A DNA stretch of 64,000 bases, from assembly GCA_019915135.1 (NCBI GenBank), contig JAHLMK010000019.1, forward strand, positions 248,001 through 312,000, written 5' to 3'. The notes below the pieces were generated by a model. The model saw only the letters and a program-made list of their open reading frames with translations. It was not told where the DNA came from and made no database searches. Each line of letters starts with the position of its first letter. Within the stretch, counting starts at the first letter, position 1. The DNA is from Strobilurus pachycystidiatus. Taxonomy: Eukaryota; Basidiomycota; Agaricomycetes; Agaricales; Physalacriaceae. The translations under genes were made by a program, and so were the position numbers. Positions 44,207-56,117 of the stretch are shown here, one piece after another.

Positions 44207-45859
44207 ATGCCTCTCCCTCACGTCGGCGAATACTTTGCCCTCAAGATCGACCCATGCAAGAGCGTGGAATGGCTGGACGATCCAGAGGCGACGGCGGCGT
44301 GCGCACAGATGCAGACTAAGAGGTACCTCGGCTGCACCTTGAATGTATTGATTCATTCTCTCTCATTTCTCCAAAATGCTGACATCTTCTGCGATTCAGT
44401 GGGTGGGCGGTATTCCTGCCGTTGGGATGGATTACGGCATTGAAGTCGGCCTCGTCTCGTTTGGCATGGACGCAATGGTGGCGCCAGCAGAACGGGGCTT
44501 CATACCGGAAATGTCGTACCCCATTCTACCAAACACGTCGCCCCATCCTCTCGAGCGTGAGCCAATGGACTGTGATCCACCACTACCTTGGCCGGACTGC
44601 TATCATCTCACCGTTCTTCGCATGATTATTCGTGTGCCATATGAAACGTTTGACGACCGCGACCGTGGCAAGTACCAACTCGTCCCGAGCATCGAGACCG
44701 GAGACATTGCCAGGACGGCCGACTGCGACGAGCAATGGGCAATTGAGATCTGTGACGCCTTGGAGAAAGCTGGGCTTATCACTCCCATCGCCGGTGGCAA
44801 TGAGTCGGACGGCGACTCGGGCGAGATCCCGACCGACTCGCAATATATCCAGGAATCCCCATACGCTGACTGCACCTTTGATCTCGAATTTTTTTCGCAG
44901 CAGGACTTTTCCAGTCCTTGGGATTTTGAAGATGAAGTATGCGCAATTGAAAAGTAAGCGCCCGAGTTAATCTTGGAATGTTCAAACCTCTGATCTCATA
45001 GAATTGTAAACGCATCCAAGAGAAAAGTCCGACACAAAATTAAGGCGAGCAGACAGATTGACGACGAGCATTATTCTAGGCTGCTTGCTACCACGGAGCC
45101 TGCCTCGTCACCTTCTGACGACACCTACCTTACCTCTCATAATTCCGCCGATAAAGCAATATCACCCGCGCTGTCTGCACAAGGTACGGGCACCTCGCCG
45201 TCCCTACCGATTTCAGTGGCATCCGCCGCTCCCGTGAACACGGTCATCCCTCAACCCGTGACCATGTGGCCACCATCTGAGCGTCTACCCGCTCTTGTAT
45301 CGATCCTCAATCTAGACTCACAGAAGGTCTCCGTCTGTGGCTCAAAGCGCCTTCCTCGTGAAGAGCTGCTAGACATCGAGGCTAGCGTGGAGCGAAATAT
45401 AGCCTCGATCGAGAAATCCGTCAACGAATATATACAGCAGCGAGAAAAGGAGAAGTTGCAGTATAAAGACCACCCGACGGCGAAGATTGTCAAGCGTGAA
45501 ATGGATGACCTCCTCACCGGACCGGACATGCGCGAAGAAGAGGTTCGAGCGCTTACATCGGCACTTGCTGCTGACGGTGAGATACCAGAACTATCCCATC
45601 GTTAGCGTGCTCCTGACTGATCATGATTGTCCCAGATCGAAATCGTCACTCGTGTGTGGGTCGTATACGCTCGGCATTGAAGCGCCTACGGTCATTAATC
45701 ATGTCGTCCATTGGTAGGAGCGCCAAGCAGCCGACTCGATTGACTGGGGACCAGGTGAGACGTACTCACTCCCTTACCTAGACCGACACCCTTATCAAAA
45801 CATTCCCTTGATAGGATCCACAGCGAAGCCCTTCGCCCCCCGGCAGCTTTTTCCTGTAA
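44207..45859 (+). CDS. Paralogue 2 of a 476-residue fungal protein, five exons
   Basis: Exons 44207-44344, 44400-44953, 45002-45576, 45636-45754 and 45815-45859, also 476 residues. The N-terminal 46 residues differ from paralogue 1 at only a few positions. The Ser/Pro-rich linker after the basic stretch (NASKRKVRHKIKASR) is the most divergent part. The end is QRSPSPPGSFFL. Both copies have full frames and conserved splice sites, so both may be expressed. Function unknown. Confidence 0.8.
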
Positions 45860-47101
45860 TCATGTTCAGGTTTTGCAATGTATTTCGTTCTTCGGTGAAT
45901 TCACATTACATTCAATTAATTATCTTTCCTAATCTAATGTCTGTTCGTTTGCTGTGTGTGATTGACCCCTGACCTCGAGTCGCGACTGTGAAACCCTCGT
46001 TCGAGATACTACTACACACTAGGGGGAACATCCACTCGGTCGAGCACCGTTCGGCGTAAAGTCACAAGTATTCGTTCTGATTAGTACTCCCAATATACTT
46101 GGTGATTGTTAGGAGGATTGTCGTTTGTTCGCAACTCTTCTACAGTCGTAGCGCCAGGGCGTATCCTTTTCCCGATCATCACCGCAACAACGGTTCCTTG
46201 CCTACATCGTCAGTTGAGACACAGTCTGTCGAAGCCTCTTCGTTTTCACCCCATGGGGCTCAAGTCATCTCAATCAGAAGTGACGACCACAAAACCTCAT
46301 ACTCATGAGCGACCGTTTGCCGTGAGATTGTTGTGTCGACTTGGAGAAGGAGAGCATCCGAGAAGTGCTGCGTTGGTGCCGGTGATTTCGGTCAGAGGGG
46401 TATGTATGTATAGTATTATGTATACGTTAACGTTGGGGTCCTGAGACTCGACGAGGCCCAGTGCACGTGAAGAAAGTCAACTCAGTACGTACTCTCAATG
46501 CTCTCCACCTCCATAGTCAGCTCTGAGCGCACAGAGGCACGTGCGCCAGACAGGCAGTCCCGTTGAAACGCCACGAGAGGACGACTCACGAGCACTCAGC
46601 AATGAAAAGTATGAGGTCGTTGAACGAGTCAAAAACTCCTTCGAGGTGCAATTTCAAAGGGCTTGTGTGGCTTCAGACCCTCAGATCTGCATCAGATAGA
46701 TCCGAGCAAGACCGTTACAGCGCGAAGGCAGGTTCCTGCCAAACAAACGCACAACGTGCCTTAGGGTTGATTCCTTGCCACTTGCATCCCACCTTCACCT
46801 GTTTTCCGCTACTACTAGGCTTACTCCACTATGTACATTCCAGCCGCAATGGCCGGGCGCAAAGGACCCAAATTCGAAGCTATCCTTTGTGGAGGATGTT
46901 AGCAACCATCACTTAACCTACGCGACGCGTTCTATTCCCTTTCAAAGTCGTAGGAAGTCATTCTCAAATTACCTTTCGCGCACAAAGGTGCCTTTGCGTT
47001 GAAACGACGACGGCCGCGGCGCATTGTGGTCCAGCACTTTATAAAGGCTCGGTGGTCGGTAGGTCTGACATTGCCTCCTCGCGTTACTGATTCAACTGGC
47101 G
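45860..47101. other. Intergenic region with a remnant of an RTA1-like 3' end
   Basis: At 46117-46162 (minus strand) a short stretch reads TTVEELRTNDNPP and a stop, matching the RTA1-like gene's end IVQELRTRDGTDS. The rest shows no supported gene. A TATA box for the next gene is at 47040-47047. Confidence 0.45.
47040..47047 (+). promoter_or_regulatory. TATA box of the 158-residue gene
   Basis: TATAAAGG, 62 bases before the ATG at 47102. Confidence 0.55.
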
Positions 47102-47628
47102 ATGCTGCAGATCAGACCCAGACCGATGCGCCGCCTCCCTCTGCGTGTTAGAAAATTTCAGGAACTTTTGACGGTAAGTCCAACATAAGTATTGTATTCG
47201 AAGACGTTTCTGACGGTATTCAGCAGCACACCAATGCGATTACCAACGAGCACGCGGAAGAGCCGACTCCCCCAGCCTCTCCGATGGCCGACGTCGAATA
47301 TACACACAGCACTGTTCATGCTCGTCTTTTCATCGCCACCTCCCTGTCGCCTTCCGGATGCTCTTCGGACATCGATCAACCCGACGTTTTCACTAGACAT
47401 TCCCACCCAGATCCTTACCAGCAGATCGCTCATCTTGGACAGCAACATCTTCACTGCCCGTACCCTTATCCCCACGACTCTGACTCGGACTCAGATAGCG
47501 AGGACGGCGACCTGAGCATGCCCTCATCGGCAGAGTACCAGCTCATGGATACTCTCGCAGCTGAACTGGCGCGTATTAATCTGGACTTGGACATGGACTC
47601 GATGGGGGCAATGGACACGGTGGAGTAG
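47102..47628 (+). CDS. Small acidic protein of unknown function, two exons
   Basis: Exons 47102-47173 and 47224-47628 (50-base GTAAGT..CAG intron, phase 0) encode 158 residues. The N-terminus is strongly basic (RPRPMRRLPLRVRKF), the middle is His/Pro/Tyr-rich, and the end has a Ser/Asp run (DSDSDSDSEDGD) followed by a helix (LMDTLAAELARINLDLDMD). The Ser/Asp run plus following helix resembles the N-terminal part of the Harbinger transposase in this window, perhaps by chance. No domain recognised. Confidence 0.6.
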
Positions 47629-47813
47629 AGGCACGCCTACGGCCTCGACCATCGGACCGCAGCCCCGCATGACGCGTGTCTGATTCTTCGTGCCGTCTTA
47701 GATGCCGATATCTATGCCGTGCCGACTCCTTACGCCCACGCTCGCGTCACTTCGCGTCATCGCTTTTAGTCGCGCCGACTTCATTCGTCTTACCGTGTTG
47801 CCGTGTCAGTGGG

Positions 47814-47820
47814 TATATAA
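47814..47820 (+). promoter_or_regulatory. TATA box of the 183-residue gene
   Basis: TATATAA, 83 bases before the ATG at 47903, followed by a pyrimidine-rich stretch suited to transcription start. Confidence 0.6.
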
Positions 47821-47902
47821 GGACTCCTTCTACGCCATCCAATCCCCATCCCAACTTTCACACCGTAACAATCTCAACTCTAACCCACTACCACACTACG
47901 AC

Positions 47903-48551
47903 ATGGGAGGCTTCTTCTGGTTCCTCATCGGCGCGGGGACGGCTACAATCTGGAGCAAACACCATCAGGAGCAGCACCACATGTACGGCTCGATGTACGG
48001 CGGCTGCCCCAATGCCAGGCGCCGTGAACAGCAGCAGCAGCAGGCGCTCCCTCCTCCGCCCCCCGAATCACCTCATGCTCCTGTGACACAGGCAGTCGAG
48101 CAGCAACCCGCACCGGCTGGCTTCTGGGGCCGTCGTTCTCCCCCTCCTCCTCCTGCACCGGAGGAGAAGACTCCCCCTGTCCCTAACCAGGAACCCCCTC
48201 GCTACGGCTTCTGGGGCCCATCCAATAACAACAATTGGGGACCCAGTCCCGAAGAGTATGAACGTCGCGAAAGGGACTTCGAGCGCTTCAAGAATCAGGC
48301 CGGCGATGCTGTGAGTTTGGTTCATGCCTTTCTATGGTCCTTACTCATTCTGCGTAGATGACTGAAATGTCTGAGGCGACGTTGGATACGCTCATGAACA
48401 CCATCCAGGCTGCAAAGGCCGTACGTCCTATTCCTTCGTTGACTACCAGGTAACTCACGATCGGATGCAGAAACTAGCAGATCGCCGTATCCAGCGCGAG
48501 GCTGAGGAGAAGAGGCAGCTGGACAGCCTAAACTCCACATCGAGGCGTTGA
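47903..48551 (+). CDS. Small proline/glutamine-rich protein with N-terminal membrane segment
   Basis: Exons 47903-48310, 48358-48420 and 48471-48551 encode 183 residues. The N-terminus MGGFFWFLIGAGTATIW is a likely membrane anchor. A His-rich and Gln-run segment follows, then a Pro-rich linker with two FWG motifs (GFWGRRSPPPP, GFWGPSNNNN), then a charged helix (SPEEYERRERDFERFKNQ) that continues over the last two exons and is likely coiled coil. Proteins with this layout are known to me as basidiomycete hypothetical proteins; no function is assigned. Confidence 0.75.
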
Positions 48552-48768
48552 GGAGAGGCTTCATTTGTAACTGCAAGAGGCGTTGTAACATGTACCAATA
48601 TAGTCTCTTTACTTTAAATCCAATTAATTGACTCTGCTCATTATATTTTGGGGAGGCCATGATCGGCCGTAATCACACAGCGATGAGCATAGTAATGTGC
48701 AATTTTATGTCCATAGCATTGGCAAGACTACAACCAAAGAGAGGGCGATAATTGGGTGGCCGCCCGTC

Positions 48769-49734
48769 TCAAACACCCACTGTTGACTGATCGATTATGT
48801 GGGAGGTACACATTGGACACATCGCCTCAGTGACGTTCAAGACACTCTGCGCACGGTACAAATGTGAACATTCCCCCTCTGCCGGAGGCTGTTCCCGACA
48901 ATGGAAGCACTTGACAATCTCCCGAACTCTATGGCGAGGGCATGCGCGAGTCACCTCTACGCATCCTCCGTAAATGTTCGGATATGTCCCACGAGGGCCT
49001 TCGCCAAGTGCAAGATACGCCTCGACTTGGCCACGAACTCGTGGCTCGTCAATCAATGCCACGTCGGGGCGGAAACCGAGCAGAATGAGACCTTCAAGGT
49101 AGTCCTCTTCCTCGTTGTCGTACGGCGTTTGGGCGGTGTAGAGCTGCCACATGGTAACGCCGGTGGCGTAGAGATCGCTCTGGGCAGAGAGCGGAGCACC
49201 TCCATCCCTCCAGTGTGCGGGGTGTGCGTACTGTGTGGTCCAGGCAGCGGGGTAGCGCACCTCGGACATGAGCATGGCTTCGCCAAAGTCAATGAGATGA
49301 AGGTGACCGTCGTCGTCGAGGACAAGATTATCTGGCTTTATGTCGCCATGGAGGATTCCTTTGGCGTGAAGACCGCAGACAAATTCGGGGAGACGAAGGA
49401 TTATCTCGTCTCGAGTGAAGCCGAGTTGAGTAGAGAGGGTGGAAAGGTTGTCGGGTGTAGGCGACGTCGCCAATGGTGTGATGAATCCGGCAACCCTCCC
49501 TCTGCGCATGCATCTTCCAAGGAGAGGCAGCGCATGGCTACCGGCAAGCATCATCATTCCGACCTCATTCGCAATCCGCGGTGTATCCGCCTCGTAAGTC
49601 CGAGTGAGAATCACCTTCAAGACATATTTGTCTTGAAACTTGGCCACAGTTGTAAACCCTGGGCTCGATAGAACGACCATGTCTAGATCTTCGAAGTTCG
49701 CGTCTCCTGGCCAGGCGCCGAAGGGCTCGGTCAT
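48769..49734 (-). CDS. Protein kinase with a cysteine-rich C-terminus, single exon
   Basis: 321 residues from ATG 49734. Kinase marks: K40 in YVLKVIL, E57, catalytic loop H129-G-D131-IKPDN136, and D149-F-G151 before the activation segment. HGD in place of HRD is common in fungal kinase-like families and keeps the catalytic aspartate. The C-terminal 50 residues hold C276-x2-C279, C289 and C306-x2-C309 with nearby histidines, a possible zinc site. It lacks introns, unlike its neighbours. It may be a small Ser/Thr kinase; substrates unknown. Confidence 0.8.
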   Translation of the reverse strand: MTEPFGAWPGDANFEDLDMVVLSSPGFTTVAKFQDKYVLKVILTRTYEADTPRIANEVGMMMLAGSHALPLLGRCMRRGRVAGFITPLATSPTPDNLSTLSTQLGFTRDEIILRLPEFVCGLHAKGILHGDIKPDNLVLDDDGHLHLIDFGEAMLMSEVRYPAAWTTQYAHPAHWRDGGAPLSAQSDLYATGVTMWQLYTAQTPYDNEEEDYLEGLILLGFRPDVALIDEPRVRGQVEAYLALGEGPRGTYPNIYGGCVEVTRACPRHRVREIVKCFHCREQPPAEGECSHLYRAQSVLNVTEAMCPMCTSHIIDQSTVGV

Positions 49735-50621
49735 GAAGCGGAAAGAGACCTCGAATGATTTAGATTGGCAGGGAGACGGGGGGGATCGAATGAAGAGATT
49801 TCGTTGGTCATGATGCGCAAGGGGGTTGTGAGGAATGTACAGCCCCGAGGAAGAGGTTGGTTAGCAGTCAAGATCAGCTGTGGAGGCCCAGGTAACGTGT
49901 CACGCTGCGTGATCCTCGTACGTACATCCTCCTACTAGTAGAACTCAATTGGGATGTGTAGACTTTGTGGTGTGCCGCATTGCTCTACTGGCGGTGCCCA
50001 CGGTCACCTAATGATTCAACAGACACCTCATAACAAAACAAGCGGAATCACTTCCTCAAGTACATTTCAGGATGATGATTGAGATTGAACCGTACTCCTG
50101 GCGCACCTCCCTGGGTTCATAAAACGAGGGCCAAATCACAAAGGGCGGTTGATGTACTACCTTAATACACTTTTAGTAGCTAGTTTCAAATTCAACAAGC
50201 AGCAGCTTCCGCAAATAAGAGGAGATGTGTGAGCGATGCCCTGCTTTCGAAGTCAACGTGTATGCCACGCCGGTGTTCCCATAGGGAGCGACACGGCGAC
50301 CGTGGATTCTATCCTGTTCCATCCATAATCGCTACGTAGAGCACTTGTATTGTTTTCTGTGGCATTCAGCAGGATACAACAGACAACGGCGCTGAGAAGC
50401 ATATACATAGTCAATGGTATCAAAAGTCATTTTACAGAGCTTCTCGTCATTCCGACGACCAAAAGAGCAAGCAACAAGTCCAAGGAGTATAAGAAAGTGG
50501 CGAACTTCATGCAGGACGGAGCCCTACACCGCAGTCGCCTTGTAATCGTCACCTTTATCGGCGGAGTCCGTGTCATGTGTGAGATTCTTCGAGTCGTCCT
50601 CAAACTAAGCAAGTATAAAAG
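49735..50621. other. Intergenic region, nothing supported
   Basis: 887 bases between the kinase start and the 3' end of the DUF6534-like gene. No frame has the look of a gene. Confidence 0.5.
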
Positions 50622-52142
50622 TTAGTAGGATACGTGATGCAACGAGTCGTCACTGACGTCGACGTGTTTGACCGTCTCCTGGACAGTCCTGACCTGGATA
50701 CCAATATTTCCAAGTTCGACGTTCTCAGTGTTCTGTTCAGCGGTCAGCGTCAGTGCCAGTCCAAAACACTGGAATGCTGTACGCACCCTCCTGGTATTCC
50801 GCGTCCTATACTCATGGCTCCCACTCGCATCAGTGACTCCACCCCCACTCGCGTGCACCGCGCGGATAGTCCTCCTCGCGTTCAAAGTCCACATCATCGA
50901 GATGGCATACAACTTGGGAAGCATCATGTTGAACGCCGTCGAGATGAGCTTATCCGAGCCATTGTAAATTTGCGAAAAGATGAGGTTGAACATGGCGCTA
51001 CCATCAGCCACCGAATTAGAAAGGAAAGGGGTAGATTATTTCAAATGACAGGTGGCGTACCACAGGGCGGCGGGTGCAGCGGTTTGGAACGTCAGGCGGA
51101 TCAAGGCAGAGATTAGGCCGACGGTCCTGGTTACGAGTGATGAACAGTGAGGAGAGTCCGAGGAAGGGGAGAAAGGTGCTCACTGAGAGTGGACGGTTCG
51201 CCTAGAGCGGACGAGGAAGAAGGCGGTTGAAAGAGTCATGAGCAAGTCACCAGCTGTGTAGCAGGATATCATTTAGCATGTGTTCTGTGCTGGTCAAGCT
51301 GGAAGAACGAACCGAACACCGAACCGAGATGGGCGGCGACTGTGTTGGTCAAATGAGAACGAGACTAGATCAGAAACAAGGAACGTACACCAATCTGCGA
51401 TCTTCTCGTTCACAACCGGCACTTGTTTGATATAGTAGCACTACAAGCGATTGTCAGGTCGGATGTTTCTTAGCGACCAGAAATGGGTGACAGAACTCAC
51501 AGCCATTATTTGTGCCAGAAAGGCGAAGAGGAATATGACGGCCACCGGCAGGACGATGTAGATGCTCCTGGAGATGACATAGAGACGATAGCAGAAGTAT
51601 GCCTGCACGTAGACACCAATGATGGCCACCTAGATGGTCTGAGCCGACGTATAAAACGAAGAGCGGGGAAAGGGACGTACGAAAAGAGAATTAAACGATT
51701 GCCACCAGGCGGTGTAGTTGAGGAGAATCGCGCCGTTCAGATCTCCAACGAAGTCTATGCTCTGAATCCAGATGAGAGCACTACATGAGTATGTTAGTCA
51801 GATGGGAGGGGCAAAGAATGGGGGCGCTTACAAGGCCTGAATGGACTTGAGCGTCGTAAGGATGGCGAGACCAAAAACGGCGAGGCGAAGACCGAGTTTG
51901 TCGTCGTGATACCAGCTCCAATAGTGAACCAACTGTGGGCGGACGTGGGACGTGAGCGTTGCGCTACGCGGCCGTAAGAAATGTAAGCCCCTTACCTGAC
52001 AGGATAGAATTCCCTGCAGGAGAATATCTAGAAAACATCCCACAAGCTGACGAGGTCAGCACGAAAGATATTGGGGGCAGAGCTCGAAGCGCACCCAAGG
52101 TCCAAGCAAAAAGACCGCCTGCGCGTGTTCTTCCGGCGTCAT
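50622..52142 (-). CDS. DUF6534-like multi-pass membrane protein, about eight exons
   Basis: The start is MTPEEHAQAVFLLGPW (52142-52095), then exons joined by 45-60-base introns. Conserved segments in order: GCFLDILLQGILSCQ, YWSWYHDDKLGLRLAVFGLA, ALIWIQSIDFVGDLNGAI, AIIGVYVQAYFCYRLYVIS, VAVIFLFAFLAQIMA, TAAPAALCAMFNLIFSQ and ISMMWTLNARRTIR, then a variable cytoplasmic tail ending at 50622. This order (seven predicted spans, final MMWTLNARxxIR) is characteristic of the agaricomycete DUF6534 family. Function unknown. Exon joins in the 51120-51440 part are the least certain. Confidence 0.78.
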
Positions 52143-54246
52143 GTTGAGGGAATGGGAAAACCGAGAGGCAGGATTTTTAGCCAAACTTATATGCTCGCCC
52201 CCTGTTCGTCGATCGACGGGCCGAAGTAGTGATAGGATGCGTCTGGCGACCCTGGATGTATCCATGCCACGCGTGGCATGGGAGATGTGATGCGCAGATG
52301 TTTCTTCGACGAGATTTGAACGATGTTTACGAGAGCTGTCGGCTAATAGACTGAGGTATGGTACTCGAGAGCGGCCTCTGAGCAACTTTGGACGCACAAA
52401 TGAGGGGGATTTGGAGGACGACAGGTACGCATAGAAGTCACGGAACTGAAATAATCGCATCAGATTCAGAGAACATGAGATTTTGTTCCGGTGGAAGTAC
52501 GGCCGAGGGAAGGGGAAAATCAAATTCGAGAGATCGACGGTCATGCCGTTCTGCCGTCCTGCCAATCAGTGCCACCACTTGACCACCACCTACATACCAC
52601 GACTGTCTACATCTGGTCTACATGCAGAATAACATCAGAATTGATTTTGGGAGCTAATGCGAGTCGTTCTCAGGCAATGGCACTGTCGCTTCCTATTAAG
52701 TCTCACATGTTCACTGCAGGTTCACTGTGAGCTTGTCACATCGGTCGTCTCCTACTACTAGGATTACGTGAATTCGCCGCGTTTCTTTGCTTATTAGTCT
52801 AAGTCTTCCTCACCCGAACAGAAATACCGAGAAGGAAACCTATATTGTACACACGCCATCCTGACCATCAATCATATCATTCTGCGATGTGCCAAAAGAT
52901 TTCTATTCAAAATCTCGCTAATCCAGAAAGCCAAACACAATCAGTCAGATCAGGTGAGTAAGGGCAGGGACTTCCACAAGTTCCAGACGTCGAAGTCGAA
53001 GTGAGAGCGTCCTGGTTGTAAATCGTAATCGACTGAGCTCCCGGAATGGCATGGCTGAAGGTCTGAAGTGATCTCCTATGTGCACAATCGTTGACCTATA
53101 CGTGTCAACGGTGTCATCCACGGACAAAATCTGACAGAGATATCGTACCGGTGATACATACCATGTACATCCATCGAAATTCCATCCCCCACTAGCGCCA
53201 TCTGTTGGCGTCAGGATGCGTCAGGTACGGGAGGGCCCTGGAAGAAAAGGCCTGAGCAGGCCCGGGGAAGGAGGGGAAGGGCGCAATGCACCGATAAGAT
53301 TGAGTTCGACCCTCTTCTGTCGAACGGCCCAGGTCGCAGAGGGCCGAGGCTACGGTACCTGTCTGGCCAGCAACCACTGTCGCGCCAGCGTTCGTCGCTT
53401 CCCTGCCTCGCCTGTTATCACCACTGGTATTGTGTGCAATTCTACTTCCATGTCGCGACTTACAGTCGTTTGCATAATAACCTGCGTGTTGCCATTTGCG
53501 AAAACGTGTTTGGTTGTGTGAGTAACGGGAGGCCTAGGCCAAATTTGGGTCCCCGCCCTGGTCAAATCAAGGCGTCGGGGCCTGCGGGGCCTGTCGAGTC
53601 CCGCCTGAATTACACTGGAAAGTGAGCGAAGAGCCTCAATCAGTCTGTTCCGAGCATCTCAGGAGCTCAGAAACTTGACCCAAGCCTTTGTTGTGAGTGT
53701 GGCGCATTGGATACGGTCAGCTACCGGCCGGGCTCAAATACAACCAAACATGATTTTTGAGATTGTGAACCCGCAGTTTATTATGCAAACGACTGTATTC
53801 TGTGCTAAGTAGGCATTCTATCCGCTGATTCAAGTCTTCCATCATTGATTCTTCTCAGAGACTAGTGCAGCAGGCCAGGCCACATGCTGAACGAGCACGT
53901 TACCGATAACAATTAGAAGGTCAAAAACCTCGTGCTCGGAATCAGAACGTCGAACTACTCATCATATATATTGACCAACTTGCCATGGGAAGGTCCGCTA
54001 ATAAAACTCGTCCTCAAGTCAGCTGGCGTTGGTGAAGTCGAATGCCGGTACCAGTTCTGGCGGGTTCCTGAGGCTGGTCCTTCCAGCAACTACTGTCGAC
54101 TGGGGTTCGGCATCATGCAGGTAGTTGAGAGTATATAAGGCTGATATAAGGCTGGGAGGATGGAACGTGGCGCCGCGAAGCCGGTTAGAGCGGAGCCGGA
54201 ATATTGCGTGATGGCGACGCGCGGCTGGTCCTCAGCTGCACTCATC
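52143..54246. other. Intergenic region, nothing supported
   Basis: About 2.1 kb. Short frames are present, but none shows splice structure or a recognisable motif. A GC-rich stretch (53220-53340, 53560-53600) is simple in composition. A TATATAAGG box before the next gene is at 54133. Confidence 0.5.
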
Positions 54247-55711
54247 ATGTCCAGCGACGACAACAACGGCGGGCACGGCTTTTCTCTCTCTGGTGGCCCT
54301 GCGGAGCCACTGCCCGACTCGTGGGCGCGCCCCACGACGACGAGGCGGGTTGGCCGAGTTGGTGATTGGAATAGTGCAGGGTATGCGTTATGCACTACGC
54401 TTGCTTACCAGCTGACAGCAACGCCAGCGGGCAGTCGAGCAGTAGATCGTCTTCAAGCGGAGGAGGCGGGCCTAGAATCGCATCCCTGCGAGATTTGAGT
54501 GGCCCATCGGCGGGACCACAGCCTTCCTCGTTCGGTGGCGGACATGGCGGACACGATTCAGACGACGATGACGACGATGAGCGGCCTAGAGACCCTGAAA
54601 GCTGGTTTGCAGGTGGCGAGCGGAGGTAAGCCTCCATTGCTGGCGCTTTTGTCTCCCCATCTCAACGATCCAGCGGCATCTCTGTCCAGAATCCGGATTC
54701 GAACCGAGGCGTCCCTGGCGGCAATATGGTGCGGGATCTCCTGCGCAGAGCAGCCGAGTACGTTGTTTGTGTCATGGTGTGGCGCGTCGGGATCGCTGAT
54801 ATTGGATTACAGAGCTGGGCCCGCACTTCCTCGGACCGCCGCCAGCCGAGCAGGCACGTTCGGTGGCGGAGGACACACTCTGGGCAGCGACGAAATCGAT
54901 AGCACTTTCATTCCCGATCCCGATGCAGTCGCTGGTATGTCGCTTACTACTCAACGTACACCAACGCTGATCCAGGACCCAGAGCCCGAACAGCAGACTG
55001 CGATTCGTCACCTCACGTTCTGGCGTGATGGATTTACTGTCGAAAATGGTGAATTGATGCGCTACGATGATCCCAATAATGAGACCATTCTGGCGGAAAT
55101 CAATTCTGGACGCGCACCGCCATCCATTCTCGATGTACTTCCAGGACAGCCCGTCGAGCTACGCGTCGAGAGACAGATCGACACGGACTATGTTCCGCCC
55201 AAGCGCACGGGCTTCCTTGGGTCTGGAAACCGTCTCGGCGCGCCAGTACCCGGGCAAGACGCCTCCTCGTCGTCCTCCATGCCTGGCGGGTTCACTGCCG
55301 CATCGTCCTCACCTTCTGCCGCGCCTCCAGGCGCAGCTCCCCTTGGCGGCACCAAATTTGAAGTCGACCAAAGTCTGCCTACGACAAGCATCCAAATCCG
55401 TCTCGCCGACGGAACCAGGTACGTCGCGTCGCTCATTCCCTTCCCTCTTCAAGTCTAACACTCCACCACAGAATGGTCTGCCGCATGAACATGACACACA
55501 CTGTGTCTGACATTCGCAATTTTATCAACGCGTTAGTTTCTGTCCTCCTCTCTGTCCTCCTTTCTCATCTTCCATTAGGTCCCGCCCTGAAAATCTGACG
55601 AGGCCATATACGATAGGGACGACGTTCCCTAACCGTACCCTCGATGATGATACGCAGACAGTCGAAGCTGCGGGGTTGAAGAATAGTGTTATCGTGCAAA
55701 GGTGGGTATGA
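54247..55711 (+). CDS. shp1: Shp1/p47-type Cdc48 cofactor with SEP and UBX domains
   Basis: Exons 54247-54380, 54419-54625, 54674-54757, 54813-54934, 54983-55418, 55472-55531 and 55579-55711 encode about 391 residues. Marks: RVGRVGDWNSAG and an acidic run before RDPESWFAGGERR; GGGGHTLGSDEIDS; a SEP domain starting LTFWRDGFTVENGELMRYDD with a binding-site-1-like motif; then TSIQIRLADGTR..MNMTHTVSDIRNFI and a C-terminal UBX fold (TTFPNRTLDDDTQTVEAAGL). The p47 group adapts the Cdc48/p97 ATPase to membrane fusion and ubiquitin-linked work. The N-terminal UBA domain common in the group is not visible. The junction at 54934/54983 is ambiguous. Confidence 0.85.
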
Positions 55712-56117
55712 TCACATGCTGCCAAATGTAAGTGAGTACTCTGAATCCGCAAATGTAAATCTAGACAAATACTTGGGGTAATTGAAGCTCTAGTCGCTTT
55801 TGGAAGTGAGAGCCTTGATAATTCCTCATGGTTTGACGATACTTACAATGCAAGAAATCCCGCAATGGGGCTTGAGTAGACTCTCCACAATTTTTCTGCA
55901 TGGCCATCTGTAGCTATGGCCGCTCAAAGTCCCAACGTTTCTTGGCGCTTGGACGAGCCCTCGCACTAGACTTAGGCGCTCGTCCTAGCATCCATTAATT
56001 TAGCGCCCGTGCATTAACCTTCCGTCAACGATCCACTTACAATTCACAGAAGTCGTCAACGTGTTTTGCGTGTTATAACCACGTAGAGCTCAGACACGAT
56101 GCCACCACCTTGCAACC
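55712..56117. other. Intergenic spacer, nothing supported
   Basis: 406 bases holding the 3' end of the UBX gene and the promoter of the dynamin-like gene; no clear TATA box. Confidence 0.5.

Noticed and set aside
48901..49671. 256-codon ORF on the plus strand over the kinase gene
   Set aside because: It is the shadow of the minus-strand kinase, whose motifs are complete.
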